64,000 bases of DNA. Source: JAOADN01 sp049323795. Its GTDB lineage: Bacteria > Pseudomonadota > Alphaproteobacteria > Rhodobacterales > Rhodobacteraceae. Made by a program: the position numbers and the translations under genes. Location: positions 1 through 64,000 of the forward strand of contig JBMOOH010000020.1 of assembly GCA_049323795.1 (NCBI GenBank), given 5' to 3'. Below are positions 8,008 through 16,153 of this stretch, one piece after another. The notes under the pieces are model-generated. The model did not search any database. It saw only the letters and a program-made list of their open reading frames with translations, and had not been told where the DNA came from. Each line of letters opens with the position of its first letter. Position 1 is the stretch's first letter.

Positions 8008-8784
8008 CTATCTGTCGCGGAACTGAGGCTGCCGTTTTTCCAGGAATGCGCGCATCCCCTCTTTCTGGTCCTCGGTGGCGAAGAGGGCGTCGAAGGCCCT
8101 GCGTTCGTAGGCCAGTCCGTCGGAAAGGGAGAGGTCTTCGGCACTGTTGACGGCGTCCTTGGCGGCTTCCACCGAGGGGCGGGACTTGGCCGCGATCCTG
8201 CGGGCGGCATCGAGCGCCTCGGCCACCAGCCGGTCGGTCGGGACGGTCCGGCTGACGAGGCCGGTCCGTTCGGCCTCGACCGCATCCATGAAGCGGCCCG
8301 TCAGGTGCATGTCCATGGACTTGGCCTTGCCCACGGCGCGCGTCAGCCGCTGGGTGCCGCCGAGCCCCGCGATGACGCCGAGGTTGATCTCGGGTTGGCC
8401 GAAGCGGGCGTTCTCGGCCGCGATGATGAAGTCGCAGGCCATGGCGAGTTCGCAGCCGCCCCCGAGCGCGTATCCGGCGACGGCGGCGATGACGGGCTTG
8501 CGGCAGCGCGCGATCGCGTCGAAGCCATCCCGGAAGAGCGCGTCGGTGGCAGCGTCGGCCGGAGTGCGGTCGGCCATCTCGCGGATGTCGGCGCCGGCGG
8601 CGAAGGCCTTTTCCGATCCGGTGATGACGATGCAGCGGACGGCGTCATCGTTCGCGGCGGCTCTCACGGCCTGTCCGATTTCGGTGACGAGGCGGCTGTT
8701 CAGCGCATTCAGCGCCTCGGGGCGGTTCAGGCGGATGAGGAGGACGCCGCCTTCGGTTCCGGTCGTGATGCAGGTGTAGATCAT
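8008..8784 (-). CDS. Enoyl-CoA hydratase/isomerase family protein
   Basis: A crotonase-fold enzyme of 258 residues, expected to hydrate 2-enoyl-CoA to 3-hydroxyacyl-CoA in beta-oxidation. The oxyanion-hole segments are AFAAGADIREM (about 60-70) and AGYALGGGCELAMACDF (about 103-119). The two catalytic glutamates are visible at E112 (GGCELAM) and E132 (GQPEINLG), which favours true hydratase activity. The start ATG 8784 (MIYTCITTG) has GGAG about ten bases upstream; the open frame extends 20 codons further without family-like sequence. It stands alone between rpsT and mutM. Paralogues are common, so I give no gene name. Confidence 0.88.
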   Translation of the reverse strand: MIYTCITTGTEGGVLLIRLNRPEALNALNSRLVTEIGQAVRAAANDDAVRCIVITGSEKAFAAGADIREMADRTPADAATDALFRDGFDAIARCRKPVIAAVAGYALGGGCELAMACDFIIAAENARFGQPEINLGVIAGLGGTQRLTRAVGKAKSMDMHLTGRFMDAVEAERTGLVSRTVPTDRLVAEALDAARRIAAKSRPSVEAAKDAVNSAEDLSLSDGLAYERRAFDALFATEDQKEGMRAFLEKRQPQFRDR

Positions 8785-8921
8785 GGGGTGTCTCCTACCG
8801 GGCAACGCGCCGCGATGGAACCGGATTCGGGCTGAGCGGGACAAGGCAGCCTTCCGGCGGAAGGATGCCCCTGCTCATGCGGGCGGCCGCCTTGTGACGG
8901 CGTCGGCCTGCGACCCCGTGA

Positions 8922-8976
8922 GGGCAGCGCCCGCCGTGGGCGGGGCGGGCGCTGCCCGATCGCCAGGGCGATCGGG
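8922..8976. terminator. Two back-to-back hairpins between mutM and the crotonase gene
   Basis: The first has 14-bp arms (8922-8935 and 8944-8957, loop of eight). The second has 10-bp arms CCCGATCGCC (8955-8964) and GGCGATCGGG (8967-8976). They share three bases and so may be alternatives. There is no U tract. They probably mark the end of the mutM transcript. Confidence 0.5.
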
Positions 8977-9059
8977 CGGGACAGCCCAATCGTGGAGCTG
9001 CTGGCAGGGTCGCTTGCCCCGCCAGCCGGAACCGGCTGCGCCCCGACAACCGAGGGGAC

Positions 9060-9911
9060 CTACCTCTGGCACCGCGAACAGTAGAACGACGACCGCCCGG
9101 ATTGCACGATCCGCCGCACCGTTCCGTCGCAGCCCGGCCGCGTGCAGGGCTGGCCCTCGCGCCCATAGACACGGAAGGCGTGCTGGAAGTAGCCGAGTTC
9201 CCCATCCGCCTGCCGGTAGTCGCGGAGCGTCGAGCCGCCGGCCTCGATCGCCTCGGCCAGCACCTCGCGGATCAGCGGCACGAGGGCGCCCGCGCGCGCG
9301 GGCGAGATGCGTCCCGCGGCCCGGGCCGGATGGATGCCGGCGCGGTGCAGGATTTCGCAGACATAGATGTTGCCGAGGCCCGCCACGAGCCGCTGGTCGA
9401 GGAGCGCCGCCTTGACCGGGGCGGCGCGGCCCGACAGCGCGCGCGTCAGGTAGGTCTCGCCGAAGGCATTGCCGAACGGTTCGGGGCCGATGCCGTCGAG
9501 AAGCCGGTGGGACTCGACCGCCTCCGTCGGGGCGAGGTCGATCATCCCGAAGCGGCGGGCGTCGTTGAAGGTGATGCGCGCGCCACCTTCGAGATCGAGG
9601 ACGACATGGTCGTGCTTGCCGGCGGCGGACCGGGCGTGGACGAAGTCGCCCAAGACATCGCCCGAGATGAGGATGCGCCCCGACATGCCGAGGTGGAGGA
9701 TCATCGTCTGGCCCCGGTCGAGGTCCGCGAGGATGTATTTCGACCGCCGGCGGAGGCGGTCGACGCGCGCCCCGGTCAGCGTTTCGGCGAGAGCGGGCGG
9801 CAGCGGCCAGCGGAGGTCGGGGCGGCGCACCTCGGACCGGAGGATGCGGCGGCCCTCCATCACGGGCGCCAGACCCCGTCGGACCGTTTCGACCTCGGGC
9901 AGTTCGGGCAT
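9060..9911 (-). CDS. mutM: Formamidopyrimidine-DNA glycosylase
   Basis: MutM (Fpg) removes 8-oxoguanine and ring-opened purines and nicks the abasic site. The 283-residue protein begins MPELPEVETVRRGLAPVM; after Met removal, Pro2 is the catalytic nucleophile and Glu3 follows. The domain has LGMSGRILISG and the AGLGNIYVCEILHRAGIHP helix-two-turn-helix. The C-terminus is a Cys4 zinc finger with C-X4-C-X16-C-X2-C spacing ending YCSRCQR. It is divergent from ubiE with 83 bp between the starts, the arrangement common in Rhodobacteraceae. Confidence 0.97.
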   Translation of the reverse strand: MPELPEVETVRRGLAPVMEGRRILRSEVRRPDLRWPLPPALAETLTGARVDRLRRRSKYILADLDRGQTMILHLGMSGRILISGDVLGDFVHARSAAGKHDHVVLDLEGGARITFNDARRFGMIDLAPTEAVESHRLLDGIGPEPFGNAFGETYLTRALSGRAAPVKAALLDQRLVAGLGNIYVCEILHRAGIHPARAAGRISPARAGALVPLIREVLAEAIEAGGSTLRDYRQADGELGYFQHAFRVYGREGQPCTRPGCDGTVRRIVQSGRSSFYCSRCQR

Positions 9912-9994
9912 GGGTGTTTCCGTCTCTCGGGTCGCATTGTCAGGGGCGCCGGGGTTCCTATAAGGAGGGTCTGCATCTGGAAAGGGCAAGGCCC

Positions 9995-10747
9995 ATGGCG
10001 GCGGACGACCAGCGCACCACGCATTTCGGCTTCCGGACGGTGGCCGAGGAGGAAAAGCAGGGGCTTGTCCACGGCGTCTTTTCCCGGGTGGCCCGCCGCT
10101 ACGACCTGATGAACGACCTGATGTCGGGGGGGGTCCACCGGCTCTGGAAGGACGCGATGATGGACTGGCTGGCGCCCCGGCCGGGCCAGCGGCTGCTCGA
10201 CGTGGCGGGGGGGACAGGGGACATCGCGTTCCGGTTCCTGAAGCGTGCGCCGGGTGCGGTGGCGACCGTCTGCGACATGACCGAGGCGATGCTCGTCGAG
10301 GGGCGCAAGCGCGCCGAGGCGGCAAACCTCGGCGAGCGGCTCGACTGGGTGGCGGGCGACGCGATGGCGCTGCCGTTCCCGGATGCGCGCTTCGATGTCT
10401 GCACGATCAGCTTCGGCATAAGGAACGTGACGCGGATCGGGGATGCGCTGTCCGAGGCCTGCCGCGTGCTGAAGCGGGGCGGGCGGCTGATGGTCCTCGA
10501 GTTCAGCCGCATCCCGAACGAGGGGCTCCAGTGGCTCTACGACCGCTATTCGTTCAACGTGATTCCGGTGATGGGGCAGGTCGTGACGAATGACCGGGAG
10601 AGCTACCGGTACCTCGTCGAGTCGATCCGGCGTTTCCCCGATCAGGAGACCTTTGCGGGGATGATCCGGGCGGCGGGGTTCGGGCAGGTCAGGTACCGCA
10701 ACCTGTCGATGGGGATCGCGGCCCTCCATTCGGGCTGGAAGATCTGA
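9995..10747 (+). CDS. ubiE: Demethylmenaquinone/ubiquinone C-methyltransferase UbiE
   Basis: UbiE is a SAM-dependent enzyme that adds the C-methyl group to the benzoquinone ring in ubiquinone synthesis. The 250-residue protein carries the SAM-binding motif LLDVAGGTGDIAFRF at about 67-81 and family segments FSRVARRYDLMNDLMSGGVHRLWK and FGIRNVTRI. I chose ATG 9995 (MAADDQRTTHFGF); the upstream open frame is not family-like. The ubiB GTG starts one base after the ubiE stop, so the two are co-transcribed. Confidence 0.96.
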   Translation: MAADDQRTTHFGFRTVAEEEKQGLVHGVFSRVARRYDLMNDLMSGGVHRLWKDAMMDWLAPRPGQRLLDVAGGTGDIAFRFLKRAPGAVATVCDMTEAMLVEGRKRAEAANLGERLDWVAGDAMALPFPDARFDVCTISFGIRNVTRIGDALSEACRVLKRGGRLMVLEFSRIPNEGLQWLYDRYSFNVIPVMGQVVTNDRESYRYLVESIRRFPDQETFAGMIRAAGFGQVRYRNLSMGIAALHSGWKI

Positions 10748-10748
10748 G

Positions 10749-12299
10749 GTGAAGGGACCTCACAACATCTGGCGGCTGATCCGCACCGGTGCGACCTTCG
10801 AGCGCGCGGGCGCCATGCGGGTCGCGCTGAGGGCGATGGAGGCGCCGCCGCGGGTACGGCTTGCGGCGCGGGTGCTGGGCTGGCCGTTCACCTGGCTCGG
10901 GTATCGGGGCGACCCGTCGCTGCCGCCGGTGACGCGGGCGATCACGGCGCTGGGGCCCGCCTACATCAAGTTCGGGCAGACCCTGTCGACCCGGCCGGAC
11001 GTGGTGGGTCAGGATCTGGCCGACCAGCTCAGGGTGCTGCAGGACAGGCTGCCGCCGTTTCCGACCGCGACCGCGAAGGCGGTGGTCGCGGCCGAGCTCG
11101 GCGCGCCGGTCGGGCAGCTCTTCTCGGAGTTCTCGGATGCGGTGGCGGCGGCGTCGATCGCCCAGGTGCACAAGGCGCGCACGCTCGATACCGGCGAGGA
11201 AGTCGCGGTGAAGGTGCTGCGGCCGGGGATCGAGCGGGCGTTCCGGCGCGACATCGACGCCTTCTACTTCGCGGCGGGGCTTCTGGAGTTCCTGCTGCCG
11301 GCGACGCGGAGGCTCAGGCCGAGCGACGTGATCCGCCACTTCGAGGGCGTGGTGCTGAGCGAGCTCGACCTCAGGCTCGAAAGCGCGGCCGCGTCGGAGT
11401 TCGCGGCGAACACCGGGAAGGACGAGGGGTTCGCCGTACCGAAGCCCTTCTGGAACCTCTCGGCGCGGCGGGTGATGACGCTCGGCTGGGCCGAGGGCAT
11501 TCCGCTCGGCGATGTCGAGGCGATCCGGGCGGCGGGGCACGATGCGAACGCGCTGGGCGAACGGGTGCTGCAACTCTTCCTGAGACATGCGCTGCGCGAC
11601 GGGTTCTTCCACGCCGACATGCACCAGGGGAATCTGAAGGTGGCGCCGAACGGCGATATCGTCGCCTTCGACTTCGGGATCATGGGGCACATCGACGAAT
11701 ACACGCGCCGCGTCTATGCCGAGATCCTGATCGGGTTCATCCGCAAGGACTACCGGCGGGTGGCGGAAGTGCATTTCGAGGCCGGCTACGTGCCGCGCGA
11801 CCGCGACGTGGACGAGTTCGCCCGGGCGCTCAGGGCGGTGGGCGAGCCGATCTTCGGCATGGAGGCGAGCCGCATCTCGATGGCGCGACTGCTCGCCTAT
11901 CTCTTCGAGGTGACCGAGCGCTTCGGGATGGAGACGCGGACCGAGCTGATCCTGCTCCAGCGGACGATGGTCGTCGTCGAGGGCGTGGCGCGGTCGCTCA
12001 ACCCGCACATCAACATCTGGCAGGTCGCGCGTCCGGTGGTCGAGTCCTATATCCGGCGGAATGTCGGACCGCAGGCGCTGGCCCGCGATCTGGTACGTAC
12101 GATCAGAGTCCTGAGCCGCTTCGGGCCACGCCTGCCGCAGATCGCCGAAGCGATTCTGACGCGAAACGACCAGCCCGCTCCGCCCCGGCGGCGCATGTCC
12201 GGCAGGACCGCTGCAACCCTGGCGCTTGCAGCTGCGGCCCTGGTGGCGCTGGGCGCCGCGATCCTGGAACTGATCTGGGTGTTTGATCCCAGGGTTTGA
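10749..12299 (+). CDS. ubiB: Ubiquinone biosynthesis protein UbiB (ABC1/ADCK family)
   Basis: UbiB is an atypical membrane-bound kinase-like ATPase needed for ubiquinone synthesis. In the 516-residue product the family's KxGQ motif is YIKFGQTLSTRPD (about 74-86). The ATP-binding lysine is in EVAVKVLRPGIE, the catalytic loop is FHADMHQGNL and the metal-binding motif is VAFDFGIMG. One C-terminal hydrophobic segment (about 480-510) is the expected membrane anchor. The start is GTG 10749, one base past ubiE. It ends convergent with flgD. Confidence 0.95.
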   Translation: MKGPHNIWRLIRTGATFERAGAMRVALRAMEAPPRVRLAARVLGWPFTWLGYRGDPSLPPVTRAITALGPAYIKFGQTLSTRPDVVGQDLADQLRVLQDRLPPFPTATAKAVVAAELGAPVGQLFSEFSDAVAAASIAQVHKARTLDTGEEVAVKVLRPGIERAFRRDIDAFYFAAGLLEFLLPATRRLRPSDVIRHFEGVVLSELDLRLESAAASEFAANTGKDEGFAVPKPFWNLSARRVMTLGWAEGIPLGDVEAIRAAGHDANALGERVLQLFLRHALRDGFFHADMHQGNLKVAPNGDIVAFDFGIMGHIDEYTRRVYAEILIGFIRKDYRRVAEVHFEAGYVPRDRDVDEFARALRAVGEPIFGMEASRISMARLLAYLFEVTERFGMETRTELILLQRTMVVVEGVARSLNPHINIWQVARPVVESYIRRNVGPQALARDLVRTIRVLSRFGPRLPQIAEAILTRNDQPAPPRRRMSGRTAATLALAAAALVALGAAILELIWVFDPRV

Positions 12300-12332
12300 T
12301 GGTGCGATCCATTCGGTGGAGCGGAAGGCGGC

Positions 12333-12349
12333 CCTATCGGACCGATAGG
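12333..12349. repeat. 17-bp palindrome after ubiB
   Basis: CCTATCGG-A-CCGATAGG is a perfect inverted repeat around one central A, 34 bp past the ubiB stop. It lies in the convergent ubiB-flgD gap. It could be a hairpin in the ubiB transcript or a protein-binding site. Confidence 0.5.
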
Positions 12350-12424
12350 TCGTGCTCCAAAGCCTGTCGGGCAAGAGGGGACTCCGGTTTGGTCGAGAAA
12401 CAGGCGACTGCCAGGAAGCCGGGG

Positions 12425-12456
12425 CCTGTCCGACGCTTACGTCCGCATCGGACAGG
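12425..12456. terminator. Hairpin between ubiB and flgD
   Basis: CCTGTCCGA (12425-12433) and TCGGACAGG (12448-12456) form a perfect 9-bp stem with a 14-base loop, starting three bases after the flgD stop. It probably terminates flgD on the minus strand and may act for ubiB as well; no clear U tract is seen. Confidence 0.5.
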
Positions 12457-12458
12457 CT

Positions 12459-13151
12459 CTAGCCGGTCGGCGCCGCCGGATTGCGGAGACCCGCCACAGT
12501 GGCCGCAAGGGCCGAGGATCCGTCCGGGAACACGATCTCGGCACCGGAGGTTCCAGTCCGCACCTCGGTGACGCGCCGCCAGGACGGGACGTCCGAGCCT
12601 TCCCCGACCTTCGTTCCCGCCCTGAAGCTTTCGAGCCTGAAGCTGTATGTCCCGGGTGCAAGTTTCCCCCCCTTGCCGTCGCCGCCCGCCCAGGAGAGGT
12701 CGCCCCCGGCAACCGGGACAGGTTGGCGAAGGATCTCGTTTCCTGTCATGTCGAGCGTCACCAGAACGGCCTGGTCCGCCCTCGGCTCGGGTGCGATCGA
12801 GAGGGCCAGAGGGGTGCTCCCGTCGAACGATGCGGCGCCGGGCACCTTGACGTCTCGCCCTACCCAATCCGCAAGATTTGCGATGCCCGACAAGCCAAGC
12901 TGTGCCGCCAGACGGGTCAGAAGGTCGTTCGTCTTGACCTGCTGTTCCACACCCGAGAAGGTCGCCAGCTGCACCGCGTAGTCCGACGACTGGATCGGGT
13001 TGAGCGGATCCTGGTTTCGGATCTGCGCCGTCAGCATCCTGAGGAACGTCTGGTAGTCCGATGCCGTTCCTGCCAGTGCATCGGATGGTCGGGGGTCCGA
13101 AGCGGCGGTGGTGGATCGAGGGGACGAAGCGGTAGCCGGTATGACGGTCAT
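12459..13151 (-). CDS. flgD: Flagellar hook assembly (hook cap) protein FlgD
   Basis: FlgD caps the growing hook and is needed for FlgE polymerisation. The 230-residue protein has the N-terminal FlgD segment YQTFLRMLTAQIRNQDPLNP followed by SSDYAVQLATFSGVEQQ (about 33-70), the conserved export/cap region. A beta-rich C-terminal part follows with GGDLSWAGGDGKGG and LAPGTYSFRLESF. It lies 12 bp downstream of fliK on the same strand, a natural pair because FliK and FlgD both control hook building. Confidence 0.92.
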   Translation of the reverse strand: MTVIPATASSPRSTTAASDPRPSDALAGTASDYQTFLRMLTAQIRNQDPLNPIQSSDYAVQLATFSGVEQQVKTNDLLTRLAAQLGLSGIANLADWVGRDVKVPGAASFDGSTPLALSIAPEPRADQAVLVTLDMTGNEILRQPVPVAGGDLSWAGGDGKGGKLAPGTYSFRLESFRAGTKVGEGSDVPSWRRVTEVRTGTSGAEIVFPDGSSALAATVAGLRNPAAPTG

Positions 13152-13163
13152 TCTGTCCTCGGG

Positions 13164-15200
13164 TCAAAGGCGGAGATAGAGGCGCCCGTCGGGCGCAGCG
13201 GCGGGGCCTGGCCGGGCGGTCGCTGGACCGGCAGGGTGCGTCACAGGTCTGTCGTCCGCCCCTGCCTCCGACCATGTGGATCGCTGGGCCTCGTTCCTCT
13301 GGCGCCGGTCGGGTTGCCCGTCGGTGAAACTGAACGACAGGTTCTGGAAGCCCATTTCACGGAACTGTCGTTCGAGGGCATCCACGTTCCTCCGCATCAG
13401 GTCGAGAGTTTCGGGCCGTTCGGCGGTGACGATCAGGACCGCGGAGGAGTCGGTGGCCGAAAGGGACATCCTGACCACCCCCAGTTCCTCGGGCGAGAGG
13501 GTGAGCTCTACCGCACGGTCATGGTGGGGTCGGAGCGCCGTCGCGATCTGGGCGGCGACCCATCCCGGGGCCACGGCGTCGCGCGGGGTCGGGTTGCCCG
13601 GCAGGCCATCCGTCGGACCCCGTGTGATGCCCGTCCCGGCGGTCGGAAGGTTGGCTGACGGCCATATGGCGTTGTCGTACACCGGGCGGAGCGTGGCAGG
13701 GTCCGCGGAACCGTCCGCACCGGTCGCGGTCGCCGCGCCGGATCCATCAGCGACCGCTGCACCACTGTCCGGAGCCGCTGCACGCGGGCGGACGACGGAG
13801 TCCGGCTCACCTTCCGCCCCATCGCTGTCCCCGCCGCTGCCTCGGCGGGCCGCCCCGGTCGCATCGGCCGCGTCTTCGGCAAGGGCCGGAGCGGGGGGGC
13901 CGCGCAGGACAGTCTGCGCTTCGCCAGAAGCAGCGGCCGATGCGCGTGCCGGCGCCGGGGCGGCACCGTTCGGGCGCGCCTGCACCGTTTCCGGCGCGGG
14001 CGTCTGACCGGATGGTCCGATCGCCGCGTCCCGCGCCACGACATCACTGCGGGACGGCCCCGGGCGCGGCGGCGCGCCGACGGAGCTTGGTGACGGCCCG
14101 GCTGTCCCGGGGCGGCTGATCGCCACAATCGGGATGGGCTGTGCCGCGGCGCCGGGACCCGGCACGGCTTCGGGTGCTGCCGGCGATCCTTCGGCCCCCG
14201 ACCGATGGAAGCGGCCGGCGGCCGCCGTGGACGGGGCAGGGGGCAAGGCCGCGCCGAGGTCCGGGCCGGCGGCAGGCGCAGCCCCCGGAGGTGAGGGAGG
14301 GGCTGCATCGCGCCGCTGGCCCGGATCGGGGCCATCCTCGCTTGCGCGGATTTCCAAGGAGGGGCCGGCATCCTCGGCCGGACCTTTCTGCGTTGCCGCC
14401 ACCGACGCCTGGTCGCCGGTATCCGCAGAACCGGCTGTCCCGGAACCTGGTCCGCCAGCTCTGCCCGGCCCTGCCGCCGTTGCCGCATCGGCCGGCAGGA
14501 AGAGGGCAGCCGCCCCCGCATCTTCCGGGGCGGGGGCCGAAGCGCGGTCGGGAGTTGCCGGGATGAGGGTAAGCCCCCCGTCTGGCAGGCCGGCCGCCGG
14601 CGCCAGGGTGCCATTGCCGGGGTCGGAACCCACGCCTTGTGCCCGATTCGCGACTGTCGGGAACGCGGGCCGGTCCGCGAAAAGGACCGGCGGCAGGTCA
14701 TCATCGCGGTCCGGATCGACAGGATCATCCTGACGGGAAACGGCGGGCCGGCGCGGCGAGGTCCGAGCGTCCTCCATTGCGTCCTGCGGCAGCACGTCGT
14801 CCGCCATGAGCCGGAGCACCACCGGCATGATTCCGCTGCCGCGCATCGGCGCCACGACGGGTTCTGCGCGGGTGAGCCGGCCGGCTGGTCCGCCGCGCGG
14901 ACCCCAATCCCCGATCCATCTGCCCGTCCCGGGCACCGTGCCCGCTTCCGGCGGCGGCCCAAGGGCTGCAGCGATGCCGGTAACCGGGGCCAGCGCACCC
15001 TCGTCCCCGGCCGACTGCCGGGACGCCGCGGCACCCGGAAACCTGGTGGCATCGAGGTCCGGGCCCCGATCCCCCGCCGCCGCCTCAGCGAACGCTATCG
15101 CGAACTCCGGCGCAGGCCCGGGTGCCGCAAGGATGGAGTCAGTCCCCGCTGCGCCCGCCTGCGTCGATACCGAGACGACCAGATCTCTCACAGCTTCCAC
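13164..15200 (-). CDS. fliK: Flagellar hook-length control protein FliK-like
   Basis: This 678-residue protein should measure hook length and switch export specificity. Residues 1 to about 510 are low-complexity, rich in Ala, Pro, Gly and Asp, as expected of the variable FliK ruler. The recognisable part is the C-terminal Flg_hook domain (about 540-640), with RAVELTLSPEELGVVRMSL, VLIVTAERPETLDLMRRNV and LERQFREMGFQNLSFSF. The length is large for FliK but the family varies widely. It reads away from the rod-binding gene at 15296 across a 95-bp divergent region. Confidence 0.87.
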   Translation of the reverse strand: MEAVRDLVVSVSTQAGAAGTDSILAAPGPAPEFAIAFAEAAAGDRGPDLDATRFPGAAASRQSAGDEGALAPVTGIAAALGPPPEAGTVPGTGRWIGDWGPRGGPAGRLTRAEPVVAPMRGSGIMPVVLRLMADDVLPQDAMEDARTSPRRPAVSRQDDPVDPDRDDDLPPVLFADRPAFPTVANRAQGVGSDPGNGTLAPAAGLPDGGLTLIPATPDRASAPAPEDAGAAALFLPADAATAAGPGRAGGPGSGTAGSADTGDQASVAATQKGPAEDAGPSLEIRASEDGPDPGQRRDAAPPSPPGAAPAAGPDLGAALPPAPSTAAAGRFHRSGAEGSPAAPEAVPGPGAAAQPIPIVAISRPGTAGPSPSSVGAPPRPGPSRSDVVARDAAIGPSGQTPAPETVQARPNGAAPAPARASAAASGEAQTVLRGPPAPALAEDAADATGAARRGSGGDSDGAEGEPDSVVRPRAAAPDSGAAVADGSGAATATGADGSADPATLRPVYDNAIWPSANLPTAGTGITRGPTDGLPGNPTPRDAVAPGWVAAQIATALRPHHDRAVELTLSPEELGVVRMSLSATDSSAVLIVTAERPETLDLMRRNVDALERQFREMGFQNLSFSFTDGQPDRRQRNEAQRSTWSEAGADDRPVTHPAGPATARPGPAAAPDGRLYLRL

Positions 15201-15238
15201 GACTCCTGCCGATCCCGGGCAACTCTGGCAAACGACAA

Positions 15239-15253
15239 TTACCGTTCCTTTAC
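15239..15253. promoter_or_regulatory. Candidate CtrA site, fliK/flgJ divergent region
   Basis: TTAC-CGTTCCT-TTAC matches the CtrA consensus TTAA-N7-TTAA at six of eight positions with the exact 7-base spacer. It is centrally placed between divergent flagellar genes. CtrA control of flagellar genes is known in Rhodobacteraceae; its use here is inferred. Confidence 0.45.
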
Positions 15254-15295
15254 CGCGCTTCCGTTATCGGAAGGCAGGCCCTGCAGGAGAACCGC

Positions 15296-15604
15296 ATGGA
15301 CACCGTTCCGATCGTCCCGATGCCGCGCAGCCCGGGCGCCGCCGGCGGCACATCTCTAACGCCGAGGCCGGACGAGCCGCTGCGCCTTGTGGCGCAGGCA
15401 CTGGAGGCGAGGTTCCTCTCCGAGATGCTCAAGTCGTCTGGCCTCGGGCGTACCCCCGGCGCCTTCGGCGGCGGCGTGGGCGAGGATCAGTTCGCCTCGT
15501 TCCTGAGGGACGAGCAGGCGAAGCTTCTCGCCGCGCGCGGGGGGATCGGACTTGCCGAAACGATCTTCAGATCCCTGGCGGCCGGAGGGCGGAATGGTTC
15601 GTAG
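15296..15604 (+). CDS. Rod-binding protein, FlgJ N-terminal domain type
   Basis: The 102-residue product matches only the N-terminal rod-binding domain of FlgJ, with LRLVAQALEARFLSEMLKSS and the region ending FASFLRDEQAKLLAARGG and GLAETIFRSL. The C-terminal muramidase of enteric FlgJ is missing, as is usual in alphaproteobacteria, where a separate transglycosylase cuts the wall (see 30237-31091). The start ATG 15296 has CAGGAG seven bases upstream. The next gene overlaps its end by 11 bp. Confidence 0.85.
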   Translation: MDTVPIVPMPRSPGAAGGTSLTPRPDEPLRLVAQALEARFLSEMLKSSGLGRTPGAFGGGVGEDQFASFLRDEQAKLLAARGGIGLAETIFRSLAAGGRNGS

Positions 15605-15944
15605 CGCAGACACCGTGGCGGATCGGCTGGCGGAGATCATCGGTGCGGAGATCGAAGCGCTGCGCCGCGGGGGCCTGCACGAGGTGGCGCTTCTGGCGGA
15701 CGAGAAGGCGAAACTCGTGGCCGAACTCTCGGCGCTGCCGATTGCTCCGGACACGGCTCGTCGGCTTCGCCGGATCGCACGGGAAAACCTTGTCCATCTG
15801 GACGCGGCGCGCCGGGGCATCAGGGCGGCCCGCCTCCGGGTCGAGGGCGTCCTGCGCACGGCCAGGGGACTTGACACATACGACCGGGAGGGGCGCCCGC
15901 AGGTGGTGGGATCGCGGCCCGGGGCCGTCGAGCGGCGGGTCTGA
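15594..15944 (+). CDS. FlgN-like flagellar export chaperone
   Basis: The product is 116 residues, almost wholly helical and charged (ADRLAEIIGAEIEALRRGGL, then EVALLADEKAKLVAELSAL), and looks like FlgN, the cytoplasmic chaperone for hook-junction proteins FlgK and FlgL. It overlaps the rod-binding gene, so the two are probably translationally coupled. Identification rests on size, helical character and position just before flagellin; sequence conservation of FlgN is low, so the name is inferred. Confidence 0.65.
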   Translation: MVRSADTVADRLAEIIGAEIEALRRGGLHEVALLADEKAKLVAELSALPIAPDTARRLRRIARENLVHLDAARRGIRAARLRVEGVLRTARGLDTYDREGRPQVVGSRPGAVERRV

Positions 15945-15956
15945 CGCTCGGGGTTG

Positions 15957-16001
15957 CTAAAATTGGGTCAAAAACGCGGGCCTGTGTTTAGCGTTCGTTC
16001 A
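15957..16001 (+). promoter_or_regulatory. Two candidate CtrA sites upstream of flagellin
   Basis: CTAA-AATTGGG-TCAA (15957-15971) and TTTA-GCGTTCG-TTCA (15987-16001) each match TTAA-N7-TTAA at six of eight positions, 15 bases apart. They lie 150-200 bp before the flagellin ATG, leaving room for a leader on which FlbT could act. Confidence 0.35.
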
Positions 16002-16153
16002 ACCCTGGGGGCGAACCTCGCCCCTGCATCCAGTGGATGGCGCGGGCTGCGACCGCCGGCCCGCAGGCGTCAGAACGGCATCAGTCTCCGCTCGGCAGAC
16101 GGGCGGTTCCATCGGAACCGGCGCAAAAGCGCCGCTCAGGAAAGGCATCTGGA

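Noticed and set aside
10689..12374. A 561-codon minus-strand frame opposite ubiB
   Set aside because: Arg/Pro/His-rich antisense of a certain gene; no motif or ribosome site.
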